64,000 bases of DNA from Varanus komodoensis. Lineage: Eukaryota > Chordata > Lepidosauria > Squamata > Varanidae. The position numbers and the translations under genes were made by a program. The notes under the pieces were generated by a model. It did no database searches and was not told where the DNA came from. It saw nothing but the letters and a program-made list of their open reading frames with translations. This document shows positions 34,056 through 46,770 of the stretch, piece after piece. Positions within the stretch are counted from its first letter, which is position 1. The number at the start of each line of letters is the position of its first letter. The stretch covers positions 20,727,407 to 20,791,406 of the forward strand of contig NW_025336481.1 in NCBI RefSeq assembly GCF_004798865.1, in the 5' to 3' direction.

Positions 34056-35809
34056 AAACAGTCACTGATAAACCTAGAAACTTTCCACACAAGGCATTAA
34101 GTGCTTGTTATTCTTCATGATAATTTGCATCATCCATCTTCTGTTCTTTGCAGCCATTTCTGAGGCTTTATTTAGATCAAGGAAAATGTGGTATTATCTG
34201 AAAAAACAGCACCAAGTATTCATGTATTTACACAGTTCCACTATATCACAAAGTCACCTAGTGGTTGTGAAATGGAATACACAGAAAGGCCAAGAAAGAA
34301 AGCTCCAGGGGAAAAATGTGTAAAGGAGCCAATCATCATCACACAAAGAATCTGAAAGCAGAAGCTTTGGTAAAGTGACATACTAAAAACCTCATATTGA
34401 AAAGCCTCTAACCGTTATGCATTCTTCCTGCTTCTCAATCCTTTTACAACCACATGCTTCGTGGTTGTAAATTCTGTGGAACTGATCAATCTTCTGCCTG
34501 ATGCTGTCCAGGTGGGTTGGACTCCGGTTGCCACTATCCCCAGACATCTTGGATCTTAGCCTTCATCTTTTCACTAGTGTCACCCAGTTCTACCTCAAGG
34601 AAATGGTCTGCTTGCCTTATATATTCCTCTGAGGGCATATATAAACTGGCTGAAGCTGGAGGATGTGTATGCAGACTTCAGGAATGGAAAGGATAGATAG
34701 AGTATACACTCATTTCTTTTGTTATATCACGTTATTTGATCAAACAGACTTTGGAGAGTTTTAAAGCACTACAAATATCAGGAAAATGGACAAATAGTTC
34801 CTACATTCATTTGAGTTTCAAGTCTCTGAAGGAAAATAACTAGCCCATCACCTGACTGCCTCCAAAGTGCATCAAAACATCTGCACTCCAGGCCACATCT
34901 GGCCACACCTGATATGCTTTCATCTGAGCTAGAGTTGGGATGTATTTTGTGCTATTGAAGAACAGAGAGTGAAGTAGTGAAGTCAACGATTGGCACTGCA
35001 TTTCTTGCTCCTTTGTTCTACGTCAGAGAATAATTCCACACATGCCTGTTTCATTCTACTTGGACTTCCACTAGCATAATTGTTGCTAAACTATCCCTCC
35101 TGAGTGTCGGCCGGAGAAACCAGGGCAAGATTCCCTCACAAAGAACGTCAATAAATCACTTCCAAGGAATGAGAAGCACCTGATCAACAGCAGACTGATT
35201 AGTCCAGAAAGTGACAACCTAAATGTAGAGTTTTAATAGCTATGGCTACTTTGGGCATCATAGATTTAGAAAAAGAAGGCTTCCAGGAACCAAGAAATAA
35301 GAATGAGTGAGGAATGTCTTCTATTGGCACAATTAAGTGTGAGAGAGGGTAGGTGTCAAAGAAAGGACAATGTTTGAAATAGAAAAGTCCTCTAAGGTCC
35401 CTGTTCATATCAATCTAATAAAGCAGAATTTCCCCTGAAGTCTTTGCCAAATGTATATTCTAATCAGTTATAAATGGAGCCAGACAAGTGAGATTTTTCT
35501 GCTTTCTCTGGCAACTTAGTCGATGTCACAGAGCCACCATATTTATTCAGATTCACTTTTAATGTGCATCCCTCCTCCAATTTTCTTACAGTGGCCTTAT
35601 CATGATTACTACAAATACTTGAAACTAGGGGCAGAAAAATCATCCATGTGCATTTTCACTGTACCTTTCCTGGCCCTCTTACCAGAAATGACCTTTGAAA
35701 TCTGTAAAGGAAATCAATATGGAATATATTTTCCTCACATCACTGTACAATGACAACCAGCCTATGGCTGTCATCTAATTCTCATCTAATCCAGGTGAGA
35801 TGGTGACTC
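34056..35809. other. Intergenic DNA, no recognised gene or element
   Basis: AT-rich, only short chance frames. Confidence 0.45.
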
Positions 35810-36017
35810 TTCTTTATACTGGTCTTGCTGTGTGTTTTTTAAATAGTGGTGTTCAAAATAGTTTTACATTCATTTTATATTTAGTGGATTGAAATTGCAT
35901 GTATTTTTATTCTATTGTGTGTGTTTTTTTATCAATTGTTGTCCACTCCCCAGTCAGCTATTGGGCAATATAGAAAAGAGGAGGAGGAGGAGGAGGAGGA
36001 GGAGGAGGAGGAGGAGG
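35810..36017 (+). mobile_element. L2-type LINE 3' tail ending in (GGA)n
   Basis: 'aattgttgtccactccccag' with 'ctattgggcaatatagaaa' resembles the tail 'gtaagccgc...tatagaaa' and runs straight into about 13 GGA units (35,977-36,017). The L2 tail at 54.2 kb also ends in GGA units, which supports a common origin. The element is eroded. Confidence 0.45.
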
Positions 36018-37284
36018 GGGAGAAGGAGAAGATGATGGGGAAGGGGAAGGGGAAGATATCATGAAGGTGGTATCAAGGCTCCAGCCTGATTGGAACCACT
36101 GAGTGGGTCACTCACCCCAGGTAGAGCCCTGGTTTACTCTGAGAAGTTTTTCTTTTGTGACATGGCAGTTTCCATTTAAGGAAGAAACCTGGCTGTCCAA
36201 GAAGGTTCAGCTGCCTCTCCTGTGGCCGAGTCACTGGCAGCAAGGACGTTCAGCTCCAATATGCTGCTATATTTGCAGGGTTGGCTCTGCCCCTCTTGCT
36301 CCTCCAGCCCCCAGAGCTTCTCTGAAATAGAATTCAATCCTTAGGATGAAGAGGTTCTGCATTCCTGGTTTAAGTGATCTTGGTGTGTGAAATAATGCAA
36401 TGCAATTGTGAACATGACTAGATGCTTAAAAGAAGTAAGGGGTAACACAGAGTGCTGGTGTTTGAGGAAGGTGCTCACTCCCTCTAAATCTATAAAACTC
36501 TCAGAGCACAGAAACTGAAACACTAAAAGATGCTGCCATTCATTCATGGTCCTTCCCAGACTCCGGTCATACTCACGTGGGCTCTGTGCCCACTCTCTAG
36601 GACATAACACAGCCAATGGCACATTCTTCCACTTGTTTGGCAAACAGAAGCAAACTGTGCAGGTCACAAGTCATGCCTCAGGGGAGGATTTAATGAATGT
36701 TTAACCAGCAATTTGCTGCCTGTGAGATGTGCAAAGAAAACCCACTGTCTCTGGACAATTCGATACAAATCACATCCATGGTTGGGCAGGAGTTCCTGGC
36801 AGGTGAAACAGACAGAGCAGAAAACAGGCAGAAGGGAAGGGGAAAAGAGAAAGCCACAGTAAACAGTGAGCCGCTGCATTTTGTTACATCACAACCACAT
36901 GCGCAGAAACTGGCACTGGGCCTAAAATTCAGCATTTGGGGAAGTTCAGCTTCCACATTTATATTTAAAAACAAGGAGGAGGGGCGGGGGCACATTTCTA
37001 GTCCCTGTGGTTGAGCAGATAGAATTGGCCCAAGCCTGGGGAAATCAAGAATGTCAAAGACAAACCAAGCAGGAGTTATGCTGCTAGCTAACAAATAGGC
37101 CCAGCCGCACTGTGTGTTGTGAGCAGGAGGGGTTTTTGGTCGGCTGGTTTTAGTGCACATGTACAAGGCCCCTTCAGCTAAGCTGAACTGCAAGAACTGA
37201 TGCAGTTCCACCAAACTTCCTAGAGCGGCTTTATTCAGTGACTTTTAGGAACAGATGCTTTCTGTTCCCTGATCTGCTGCCATC
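36018..37284. other. Intergenic DNA with an unexplained 174-codon minus frame
   Basis: (GGGGAA)n-like purine sequence continues to about 36,055. A minus-strand open frame of 174 codons at 36,690-37,214 has no recognised domain, no signal peptide and no family resemblance. I treat it as a chance frame. Confidence 0.4.
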
Positions 37285-37446
37285 ACCTGCCTCTCATAGA
37301 CCGTAAATTGCTGCTTTATACCAGCTTGAACTATTTGCTTCCCTAGCCCAAGATTGCTCATTCTGACCAGGACTGAAGATGCCAGGGACTCAACCTGGCT
37401 CTTTTTGCATGCAGAGCAACCACTCTCCAGCTGAGCTATGGTCCCA
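37285..37446 (-). mobile_element. tRNA-Ala-derived SINE, minus
   Basis: On the minus strand it opens GGGACCATAGCTCAGCTGG (box A), has TTGCTCTGCATGCA in the anticodon-stem position (TGC) and the box-B-like GGTTGAGTCCCTGGC, then a SINE body to about 37,290. It is not a tRNA gene: the stems are mismatched, there is no terminator and a long unrelated 3' part follows. This SINE type is common in squamates. Confidence 0.75.
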
Positions 37447-40400
37447 ACTGGGCTAAATACTGGTGTACTGTCCTCTGACAGCCATAATAATGCCTTTTAA
37501 TGGAAAATCTTTATCTTTTCTGTTCCTATTTCCTTGCATATTCACCCTCAATTAATTGTTTGTGGGTTTTTAAAAAATCATTTGACTGGAACTTACAAAT
37601 TTCAAAAACACTGCATGTTTAAAAAATACTAATGCAGTGTTGTTGAATACCAACAAAATCATTACCAATCTTGAAGGTTTGTTTGTTCATTTGTTTGAAT
37701 GCAAAGGTTTCAGTACTGGGGTTCTAAGTTTCTGCTTTGGTTGGGACAAATCCCATTAGACAATTCAGCGAACCTCATCTATAAAACCTGAATGTTAACT
37801 ACCAAGATTCAAGTTTCCCTTTCCTTGAGGCTATCCAGCAAATTGCTAACCTGTAAAGCAGTTTGAATTGGTGCAATTCAGAATTCCAGCAGTAGTTGTA
37901 AATGAACCAATCCAATTTTCCAGGACAATTAATTTGGAATCTTAACTGCTATTATGGGTGGTTATTTCAACTTTAACAAGGGACTGTGATTTTAACCAGT
38001 ATCTTTTTGCCTGCTGAGTACCCAGAAGCTGGTGCAGAAGTTCTGGCATAAGCGCACCACTGATGTCCATTAGGGTGGGGAGAGCATTATCTCAGATAGT
38101 TGTCTTGTTCTATATCCTACATCAGAAGAGTGAACTCCTCTCCAACCAGTGCCAGCTCTGGGCCAATGGGCCCCTTCCCTTCCTGATTCTACTTCCTCAG
38201 CACCATGGCCATCACCCACTCTTGCTCCTCACCCCCTTTCTCCCTCATTTCTACTGCTTATTTGCTTGACAGGCAGAAAGCCACAAATTGCAAGTAGTGG
38301 CTCTACCTTCCCACCACCACAGTTTGGGTCAGGGCAAGAGGCAGGTCAACAGACAGGTTACACTGTGAGAAGGGAGAAGCAACTCCAGGGGCCCCCTACT
38401 GGCTTCTGGGCTTATTGCCCACTTATGAGTCAAGTGCCCAGCCATGTCTGCCCTTGACACCAGCCCTGACTCCAAGAATGGGTCCTTATGCAGCCAAATC
38501 TGCTCCATCCATCCATAAGGAGGGGGGTCAGCAGGCTCAGGGGGCTTTCAGAAGTATGCACATATAAGCATACCCCCCCCCCCTTGCTGGAGCCCAAACA
38601 ATTCAAGGAGGTCAGACCACAATCAGTGAATAGGCACAACATGCTTACTGTTTCAGAGAAGAAACCAGTGAAGATGGAACACAGGGGAGTACCCTGGAAA
38701 AGGGTACAAATGCCTCTGGCTATGGGGTGGCATACAAATGAAATAAATTTAAAAAAACACATGGCTGGCTTGTTAGAACCTATACCTGGAGCACTCCATG
38801 TGGGAACATTTTGTTGCACAAAACACTTCTCCATTACATAGCACATAAACCTCTAACTGTTTGGCTTCCTGATAGCTGCAGCATATTGAATTAAGTTCTT
38901 CAATTATTCCTCCAGCATCTTTTTTTCTGCAGTGCTAATAATTAATTCAGTACCTAAATGTTATGGAACTGGTATCATTTCCACCTGTGCACCAGCAGTC
39001 CTGACAATTAGGTCAGCCTCTATTAGCAGTGATTAATATCACCCCAAAGAGCTGTTAAACACTGGTTAAAATTGATGAGAAATGACAAGGAAAAGCTGAT
39101 ATGTAGCATCTGTCATAGATCTCTCATCTCTAATTGCTGTGTTTTTGTTTTTTTTGACAAGTGGCTGAACTAGGAACAGTGAGTACCAGAAGACGCATGA
39201 CAGAGTGAAAGGGCTGGGCTGGGATATGCATCAAGAGCATGGGAAGGCGAATGAACATCATTCCCAGAGCTGCTAAACTGGACTCTGATCACTCATCATC
39301 CCAATCACCTGCCAGAAAATATTGTAAAACTGGTGTAATTCTGGATGCCTCAGATACTGCAAGTCACCTGGTAGCAAGATTGTACAGTGAATATTTGACA
39401 AAGCACAAGCCAGAATGACAGGGGAAGGAGAGACCCAGTCTGCCAGCTGATGAGACACATCTCAGCTGGTTTTTCATATTGCTCATCCATGGCTGACTCT
39501 CAAATCTCAAGCCTGGACCAAGACATTTTGCTGCCTGAGGTGAAAGACAAAATGGCAGCCCTCCAACTCTGTGTCAGACGCTGGGCAGACTGGCCCTCCA
39601 GTCTTATTTCAATGCTTGGGTAAGAAAGGCATCCTCTCCTGCACCAGGAGGGACAAGGCTTGTTAAGCTGCCAACCACCTCTCTCTGCTTTGTGTATTCA
39701 CAGCACTGAGATCCGAGTGCCCCACACAGAGCATTTCTTTTCCTGCTTTTCCACTACATAACCTCCCCCCCCCAGATGACACTGTGGTGTAGCAGAACAG
39801 CACAATTGGAAACGGTGATGCCATGCCCTTTCACAATTAAGTACCATATTTGCTTTTTTAAAAACTTGCTGAGAGTGCTGCTGAAAAAAACTTACAGAAA
39901 ACAATGATTTTGGAGGGCCCTGGTGTTGTCTAAAGAACTGGAAAACAACCATGAGTAGAAAATGATGAGGGAAGGATAAATGCCTTGTGTAGAAAAGGAT
40001 GCTCTCATCCAGCATCTCACCATCCTTCCTCATGCACACCCCCTGCCAGCATCTGCTGCCTGAAGCAGCCACCTTGCCCTGCCGAATGGGAAAGCTGTCC
40101 TCACCGCCACTGGACAAAAAGAGTGTCAGGTTCACTGCAGGTTCGCTCACGGATTCCAGAAAGGCTTGTGTCTGCAATATTTTCTTTCTTGCAGAGAGTT
40201 CTGTTCCACCTCTCCTGTCATTCAAAGCTCACAACAAAACTGATCATCAAAAAGGGTTTGCACATTGCTATTGCCATTCTTGGTGCCTGAAGAGCCATTT
40301 GTTCCAGAAGTGGCCTCCATAGCTCACAAGCCAATTCTGTTTTAGAATTTGTTACAGTTCTGCTTGTCAAAGAGTCTGCTGAGCAGTAGACAAGCCTGGG

Positions 40401-42789
40401 TTGCAAATAATTCAGAAAATGGGCATCTCATCAAGATATGAGATAAGACAAAGGGCATCTATTTGTGATGGAAAACCAGTTGGATTAGGAAGGAGAGACT
40501 GATAGTCCAAAGCCTGCTATAGTTTAGCAATGATAGGCCCAAAGACCACTACTCAGGTTGCTGGGATTTGACCCAGACCAATTGCTGACCCTTAATATAA
40601 CTAGTTCTATAAAAAGAATTAGAACATATTGATTCCACAGAATGTATTTATTTCTTTTACTTGTGCCCTGATTTTCGACCAAAGGTGGCACCCACAGCGG
40701 AATGAAATACACAGGGGTATGTCTTCAGTAGCTAACCCCTAGGAACTTCCAGATTTCATTAAATCCATTGTATAAATTTATAAATTCATTATATAAATTT
40801 TATACTTGGGGGTCTGGACTTCTGCCATTCTGAATCCCTGTACAGCCAGGAAAGTTGTAGGGACTTCATTAAAAAATAAAACATATACTCTGCTCACTCT
40901 GTAAAAGCAAGATGGCTGCAAACATCCAGGCTTAGTACAGGATGGGCTTGAATGCTATCGTTCAAAACTGCCTTTTCCAGCAAGAGAGAGAAATAAGCAA
41001 GCATCTGCCTAACTATAAAACAGCAGATTTTGTTTGGAGGAGGCAGGAGAGCCCCTCCGTGGCATCCTTGCACAGCTACGGTCTGTTTTGCTTTGCTTCC
41101 TCTGTTCTTTGACTTAAAGGAAATCATGAAACTTGAAAGGACTGAACACTAGTGACTTCCTACTGTTAGAAAAACAAGAAAGGAACTGAACCACAGCTTC
41201 AAGAATTCTATTCACTCTCTCATCATTATTTTCACCTTGTCAAGAACAAAATACATGCACAAATGCTGTCTATAATTGTTTCATAATCTTCCTTGGGACT
41301 AAAAGAATGTTTCCCCCTTGTTCTCATAAAATGTACTGCACTTTGTAATACTTCACAGTGATTGCTATATTTACTTAGTATTCAAGGAAGAAACAAAACA
41401 CTGACTACCCTGGAGACAATAACTTGTTTCAGATAACACATTTTGCCCCAGAGATCCTGCACTGGAGAAAGGAGCTTCCGAGTGCTGGAGAATACACCCT
41501 CCAAGATGAGCATGCGCATGGCCTTGACTTATCTCACAAGTTACTGTGTGGGCTTTATTTTAAAAAATCTTGCTATGAGTGAAAAAGTAGGGCTGCTTGC
41601 TTGGCAATGCTTAGCATTGGTATGAAGCGAGGGTCTGAGACTTCACACGCCACCCTACCTGGATTATGTCTCCCCACAGCACACTAGATCTTTGCTGATA
41701 TACTGTGGTAGCTCCATTTTGAGGGAAATGCCCTCTAAACATTCAATACAGGCAGTCTTCTTAAAAAAAAAAAAAGTAACTCAAGTGTTTGAAATTATAG
41801 CACTTAAAAAGAGGTAAAGACTGGAGAGATCCAGCATGTCACACTTTGTAATAGATTTAAAAATCATTTTAGTTACAGTGCAATCCTATGCATGTTCTTT
41901 CAAAGTTAAGTCCCACTGCATTTAATGGGACTTTACACATTCCTGAGCACATTTTTAGCATGTCAGCTTTAACCAAAAAATAACACAATTTAACCTACAG
42001 GCTACAACCCAAAGTCATATTTGCAAGCAGTGAGTCATGCATAATCACTAGTAGCTCCAAAGGATCACAAACATGCCCAGATGCACCAGTCACAAGGTAT
42101 GAATGCACAGTCTGCTGCAGATAGAAATACACATCCAAATGCTAACTGGCCTGGCTTGAGTATAATGATCAACTATGGTTTATTATTATGTCTAAATTGC
42201 AAATTGTGGTTAATGCCAGCTAGGTTTTTAGAGGAACAAACCGCTTGATAAAGCATTCAGTGATGTTGGTTTGTTTCAGTAAAGCACAGGGTGCTTTGAG
42301 ACAGAGGACTGCTAGTCAAAAACATTATGCAGCTATTCCAAGTTTTCCTCCCTGTTAAATTTCCTTTGGTCAGAAAAATAAAGATAGGCGATGCGGTGGG
42401 GAAATCTGGTTTACAGATGAAAAACATGACCAGGACCACCTGTAAGATTCCATGAATGAGGCACGAGGATTACCTTGAGGAGGAGGAACAAGTCTTGCCT
42501 CCATGATTCAGAGTATTTCACCGGTTTAAGCATTTCAAGAAATAATAACATGAGCACAAAAATAACAACACAATAATAACACAATAACAACAACAACTAA
42601 TGTTCACTAATACCAGCTTGCAATCAACGCAATTTGCTGAAGAATTGTAATCGCACATAACAGGACTCTTAGTCTGAACATCACAGCTCCCTGCTAGTTT
42701 GATATTGCTTTTCAAAAGAAAAACAAAAGAAAATTAAAAATCCACACAAGTAGGATACTAAAATTAACACAGAAAGGTTTGTTAATCTA
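37447..42789. other. Intergenic DNA, about 5.3 kb, no gene recognised
   Basis: Runs of C occur at 38,573-38,583 and about 39,767. A 175-codon minus frame at 39,698-40,225 has no recognisable domain. A short repeat lies at 41,880-41,960. Motifs like 'gctgcctgag...aaaatgg' occur near 39,530 and 44,180 and may belong to an unnamed repeat family. Confidence 0.45.
41880..41960. repeat. Palindromic AAGTCCCA...TGGGACTT repeat
   Basis: 'gtgcaatcctatgcatg' leads into a near-perfect palindrome: AAGTCCCACTG, then catt, then TAATGGGACTT. This is the best-preserved member here of a short dispersed family also seen at 9.8, 13.5, 29.6 and 61.5 kb. Confidence 0.68.
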
Positions 42790-42960
42790 TTTGTTTCTAT
42801 ATCACCTCTAAAGAGTATACAGCCCTCTCAAGGCAAGTTACAAAATAAAATGATTTATAAGAAAAGTGGATCAAATTAAAGCAATACAAAATAATCACAA
42901 TATCGTATAATAAAACAAAACCCAACAATGCAAGATTTTCCCACCAGACAAGGCCTACAG
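42790..42960 (-). mobile_element. Eroded L2-type 3' tail, minus
   Basis: 'ctatttgtttctatatcacc' with 'tctcaaggcaagttacaaaa' followed by A-rich sequence matches the layout of the better tail at 46.5 kb ('tttatgccgcccc', 'ggcttacaacaaaaa'). Confidence 0.42.
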
Positions 42961-44839
42961 TATAGCGTATTAAAAACAAGAACCACTTCACTGGAATGAG
43001 TTACAGAAGGCATTGCCTCCCTCTATGAAAACCCCGCTTTAGCCACCCTCTTAGAGCTTGAGAATGGTAGAGATTGAGAACATTCCTCTTTGGCCCAACT
43101 TCATGGGGTAGGAACCAAATCATGGGGTAGGAACCAAATGATTACAGATGGAAGTCCTCTCTCCCCTGATGCCCTCCCACCTACTAAAGTGACATGAATG
43201 GTGAGGAAGGGCAATTGCATAATAAAGAGTTCAACTGGAAACACCCTTCATATTTAACACCTGAGAATGCCGAATCAGTCAAAGAGGTTCCTACCTGTTC
43301 ATCTCAAGGAAAACTTTCATATTCAGCACATACCATACCAAGACACGTGGAACTACACAAAGAACAGTGGGAGATGCACCTTGGAAACAAGAGGCAGATG
43401 ATGTTGAGTGGGAAAACTGATGGTGGGGAAAGGCCGAAGCACCTCTGCAGACACCCTGTTCCACTGGAAATGATTACCTTCCAGAACTGTTCTTTATTTA
43501 AAAATATCTATTAGAGCATCATTGAATGCACTTGCACAGAACATGCAGTTTGCTCCTGAACTGGCTGCCTGGATGACTCAGTTATGCAAAAATAGTAAAC
43601 CTCAAGGGGAAAGGAGGAACACTGTTCCTGGAAGTTGGGAAGAGCATTCTGCTACAATGAGCAACATCACTGGGCAGCATTCCAGGAAAAAGGGAGCTGT
43701 TGGGTGGAATGGGAGGTAAGCTGAACACTGGGGCATTGTTACCTACACTGACTTTATACACTGACTTAAAACTTGCTTTCATTGCACCCCTTTCTTCTTC
43801 CAGCTTTCCCAGAGCCTTTCCTCCACTGGATCTCTTCCTGTCTTGTCTCATTTTGTGATGCTTCATTTTCTCCTTTCCTTTCTGGGTGGAAAAGGTTTGT
43901 TTTAAAAAATCTTAGCAAGTTTTTCTTTTATCTTTTTCCCCCTGATTTGACTCCTGGCTTTGATTTCTTCCCTCCCCTCTATCCTCTTTCCTCATTCACA
44001 TGATCAGTTTCATTATAGTCACAAGTGCCATTACCCAGCCAGATAACCCATCAAATGCAGTCCTGCATTCCATGGAGTCAATATTGCCATGGTAAATGTG
44101 TTAGACCACTGCTTTGACTGCACCAAAGGATCCTTTACTAGCAATGGGTGAGGGGCAGTTGCAGGGGCAAGCCCAGGGTTTTTTGGTGTCTGAGGCAAAG
44201 GTCAAGATGGTGGCAGCCACTCTCTTTCCATCTACTGAAGCTAATTGGAGAGGTAGGTGAATGAAGCCGAATCCTCCACTCCACCAGAGGCATTTGCCAC
44301 ACTGCAAAATGGGCTGCCCTCACTCTTCCGGTTGATTGAAGGCAAAGATGGCTCAGTGCATGTCTGTTCCTACGGCAGAAAATCTACACTGCTCCTCCTT
44401 TCCTTATCCTGGTGCTGAAAGCGAACAAAAAGAATGGACCATTTGATGCCGCTTTCACGATCTCCAAAAATGTGCTGCTGGGGGTATGCTTTGCCCAGCA
44501 CTGGAGCCAGAATTTCCAGCGGAAGACAAGGTCGCGCACCTTCCATCCTCAGCCAGAAGTACTCGTCCTGCAAGCCCCTACAGAAAGCGTCTTCCCTCAT
44601 CTCTGAACCCAACTGAACCAAAGCTTCTCCTGCTGGCCATGTGTGGAACTGTTGGGCACACTGGGCTCAGGTGCCAAGGAAAGCATGAAGCACGCAAAAA
44701 CAATCGGGGATTGACGTTTGCCTGTCAAATCTCTTGGCCACTTGCCACAAGTGGAGGATGCAAAACCAAAATGTGAACATTCAGGTTGGCTCCATTTTGC
44801 CCTGACTTTATATTTGTTACATAGGCAGGGGGAGGCTAC
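42961..44839. other. Intergenic DNA, no recognised gene
   Basis: Contains the 19-bp tandem duplication at 43,102-43,139. Several overlapping frames at 44.1-44.8 kb lie on both strands and look like chance. Confidence 0.45.
43102..43139. repeat. Exact 19-bp tandem duplication
   Basis: CATGGGGTAGGAACCAAAT occurs twice in immediate succession without a mismatch, so the duplication is recent. Confidence 0.95.
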
Positions 44840-44915
44840 CAGATATATTCAGTAATAGTTTATGCTGGCCAGGGCCAATGGGAGTTGTAGTCCAAAAGGT
44901 CTAGAGAGTATCAGA
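44840..44915. repeat. Fold-back repeat member (GGGAGTTGTAGTCCAAAAG)
   Basis: Only the right arm 'aatgggagttgtagtccaaa' is well kept. The left arm is eroded. It is the same family as the copies at 19.1 and 63.2 kb. Confidence 0.5.
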
Positions 44916-45109
44916 TGGCTTGTCCCTGCAAGAAAGTTTTGTACTGGGTTGTGGGGGGGGGGGAGGAGCACTTATAGTATAGCTACACTCACCTTTGTTT
45001 TGAAAGCTTTGTACAAAATTAATCCTTGAACTCCCTAGTAGTTTGACAATATTTGAGCCATCAGCTGATCTTTTTGTTTCTTTGGTTGATCATTCAAATG
45101 CCAACTCTT

Positions 45110-46529
45110 CCGATGACTATCTATCTATTTGTTTATTTATGGCTTTTATAGACCAGCTACTGGCATCTTGGGACAGTTTACAACTTCATACATCTCATAA
45201 TCAAACACATCCATCCATCAGAGTATCATTATCTGGGTGCCACATTCTTGTTTGACTGCAGGCACACTCAGCCCAAGCTAGAATGAGCATAATAAAATGG
45301 AATGCATGAAGAGTATTTTCATAAAAACCAAACAATTTTTATCACAGCACACACAGTGCACAGATAAAGAATTGGGTAGACCTCCTGGCAAAATGCTACA
45401 CAATAGCTATGCGATCAGGGAGTCTGAAATATAAATAAAATTTAATGAATAGAATATATTGGTAGAAAATTAATTTACACACACACAATTGATCTTTTTG
45501 GAAAACATAACAAACAGCCCTGTATCTCTGTCAGTTCCTCCCTCCCTCCATGCCAGACCTACTGTACTGCTTGCAACCTCTCCCTTTTCCCCCATACCCC
45601 TAGGAAGCCATCTTTTCATGACCGCAGGATACATATGGCTTGTCCAGCCTTCTTTCATAACTGTAGATTCCCAGGAAGCTCCAAGACAATGAATTAAGCT
45701 TTCTTACGCCTGTCCTCCTGGCATAATATTTTGAAGGCTCATGTCACCTCGTCATCACAGACCAGTTCACAAACCAACCAGCCAAATCAGTCTAGTTATT
45801 CGAAAAGCTCACTAAGTCTCATGGAAATCAACAAGGAAAAACCATCTTGTTTATCAGGTGGGTCTGTCTTTTGTTATAATACAGCAGATGATCTGAAACA
45901 ATAATAATTGTAAGAATGATTATCCATCTGAATGGAAGAGAAGGTTTCCATATTGTATGAATAAGCAGTAGCAAAAATCTTTTGCTTCTCCCCACCCTGA
46001 ACCCCATAAAGCCCCTTCTCGTTGCTCTTCAGAGCCTAATAGAGAGTCTGACAATAGAGCCTAACAAGGACATATAGATTTTTCCAGCAGCAAGACAACG
46101 CAAAAACCATTTTAAAATGACTTAAACCCTTGGAAAACAGCTTCAATAAGAAAACACTTTAAAACCAGAGCTAAATGACTAAATAAATAAGGGGGACTCA
46201 ACACTCAAATTCATTTAGACAATGTACCCTGTTTTTGTTAAGTTTTTCTTGCTTGCTTTCAAACCAGAGACAAATTGAAATCCAAACTTCTTCCTTAGCG
46301 TGTAATTCCCTCTATTAATTTATTACCACCTCATCCATTTAGCATTGCCATAGAGTTATTTCAGTGTTGACTCCTAAATTATTTCTTCCTCCAATTTTTT
46401 TTCCTTCAAACTTTCTCAGAATTCTCATCACATCCCTCCTGTTTTATGTCCCCATCAATCTGGTTTGGTTAGAATGCTTTCATCCTCTCCTTTGGCCTTT
46501 TCAGTAAAATTAAATAAACCAAATTGAAC
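45110..46529. other. Intergenic DNA with a possible eroded LINE tail
   Basis: 45,115-45,260 ('tttatttatggcttttatag' with 'ttgggacagtttacaa') may be another minus L2 tail. The rest is AT-rich and unassigned. Confidence 0.35.
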
Positions 46530-46770
46530 TTTATATTTATTTATTTATTTATTTATTAAAACATTTTTATGCCGCCCCATTCGCCGAAGCCTCGGGGCGG
46601 CTTACAACAAAAAATAAAATAACATTTTAAAATACATACAATAAAATACAAATATATAATATAAAACATACACTATAAAACAAGCCGCCCTGGCCAAATA
46701 AAATTCAATAATATTAACATTTAAAATACTGCTTAAATAAAAAGGTCTTCGCCTGGCGCCGAAAAACATA
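46530..46770 (-). mobile_element. L2-type LINE 3' tail, well preserved, minus
   Basis: On the minus strand: GGCGCCAGGCGAAGACC, then AT-rich spacer, then TTGTAAGCCGCCCCGAGG and 'ggggcggcataaaaatg', ending in (TAAA)n at 46,535-46,557. The GC-rich box still holds several CpGs, so this looks like the youngest tail of its type in the window. It served as the reference for recognising the split tail around the CR1 at 6.6-7.7 kb. Confidence 0.75.

Noticed and set aside
36690-37214. 174-codon minus frame as a gene
   Set aside because: No domain, no splice or promoter support, not recognised; chance length in a 64-kb window.
37370-37446. tRNA-Ala-like sequence with TGC in the anticodon position
   Set aside because: Mismatched stems, a long SINE body and no terminator; it is the head of a SINE.
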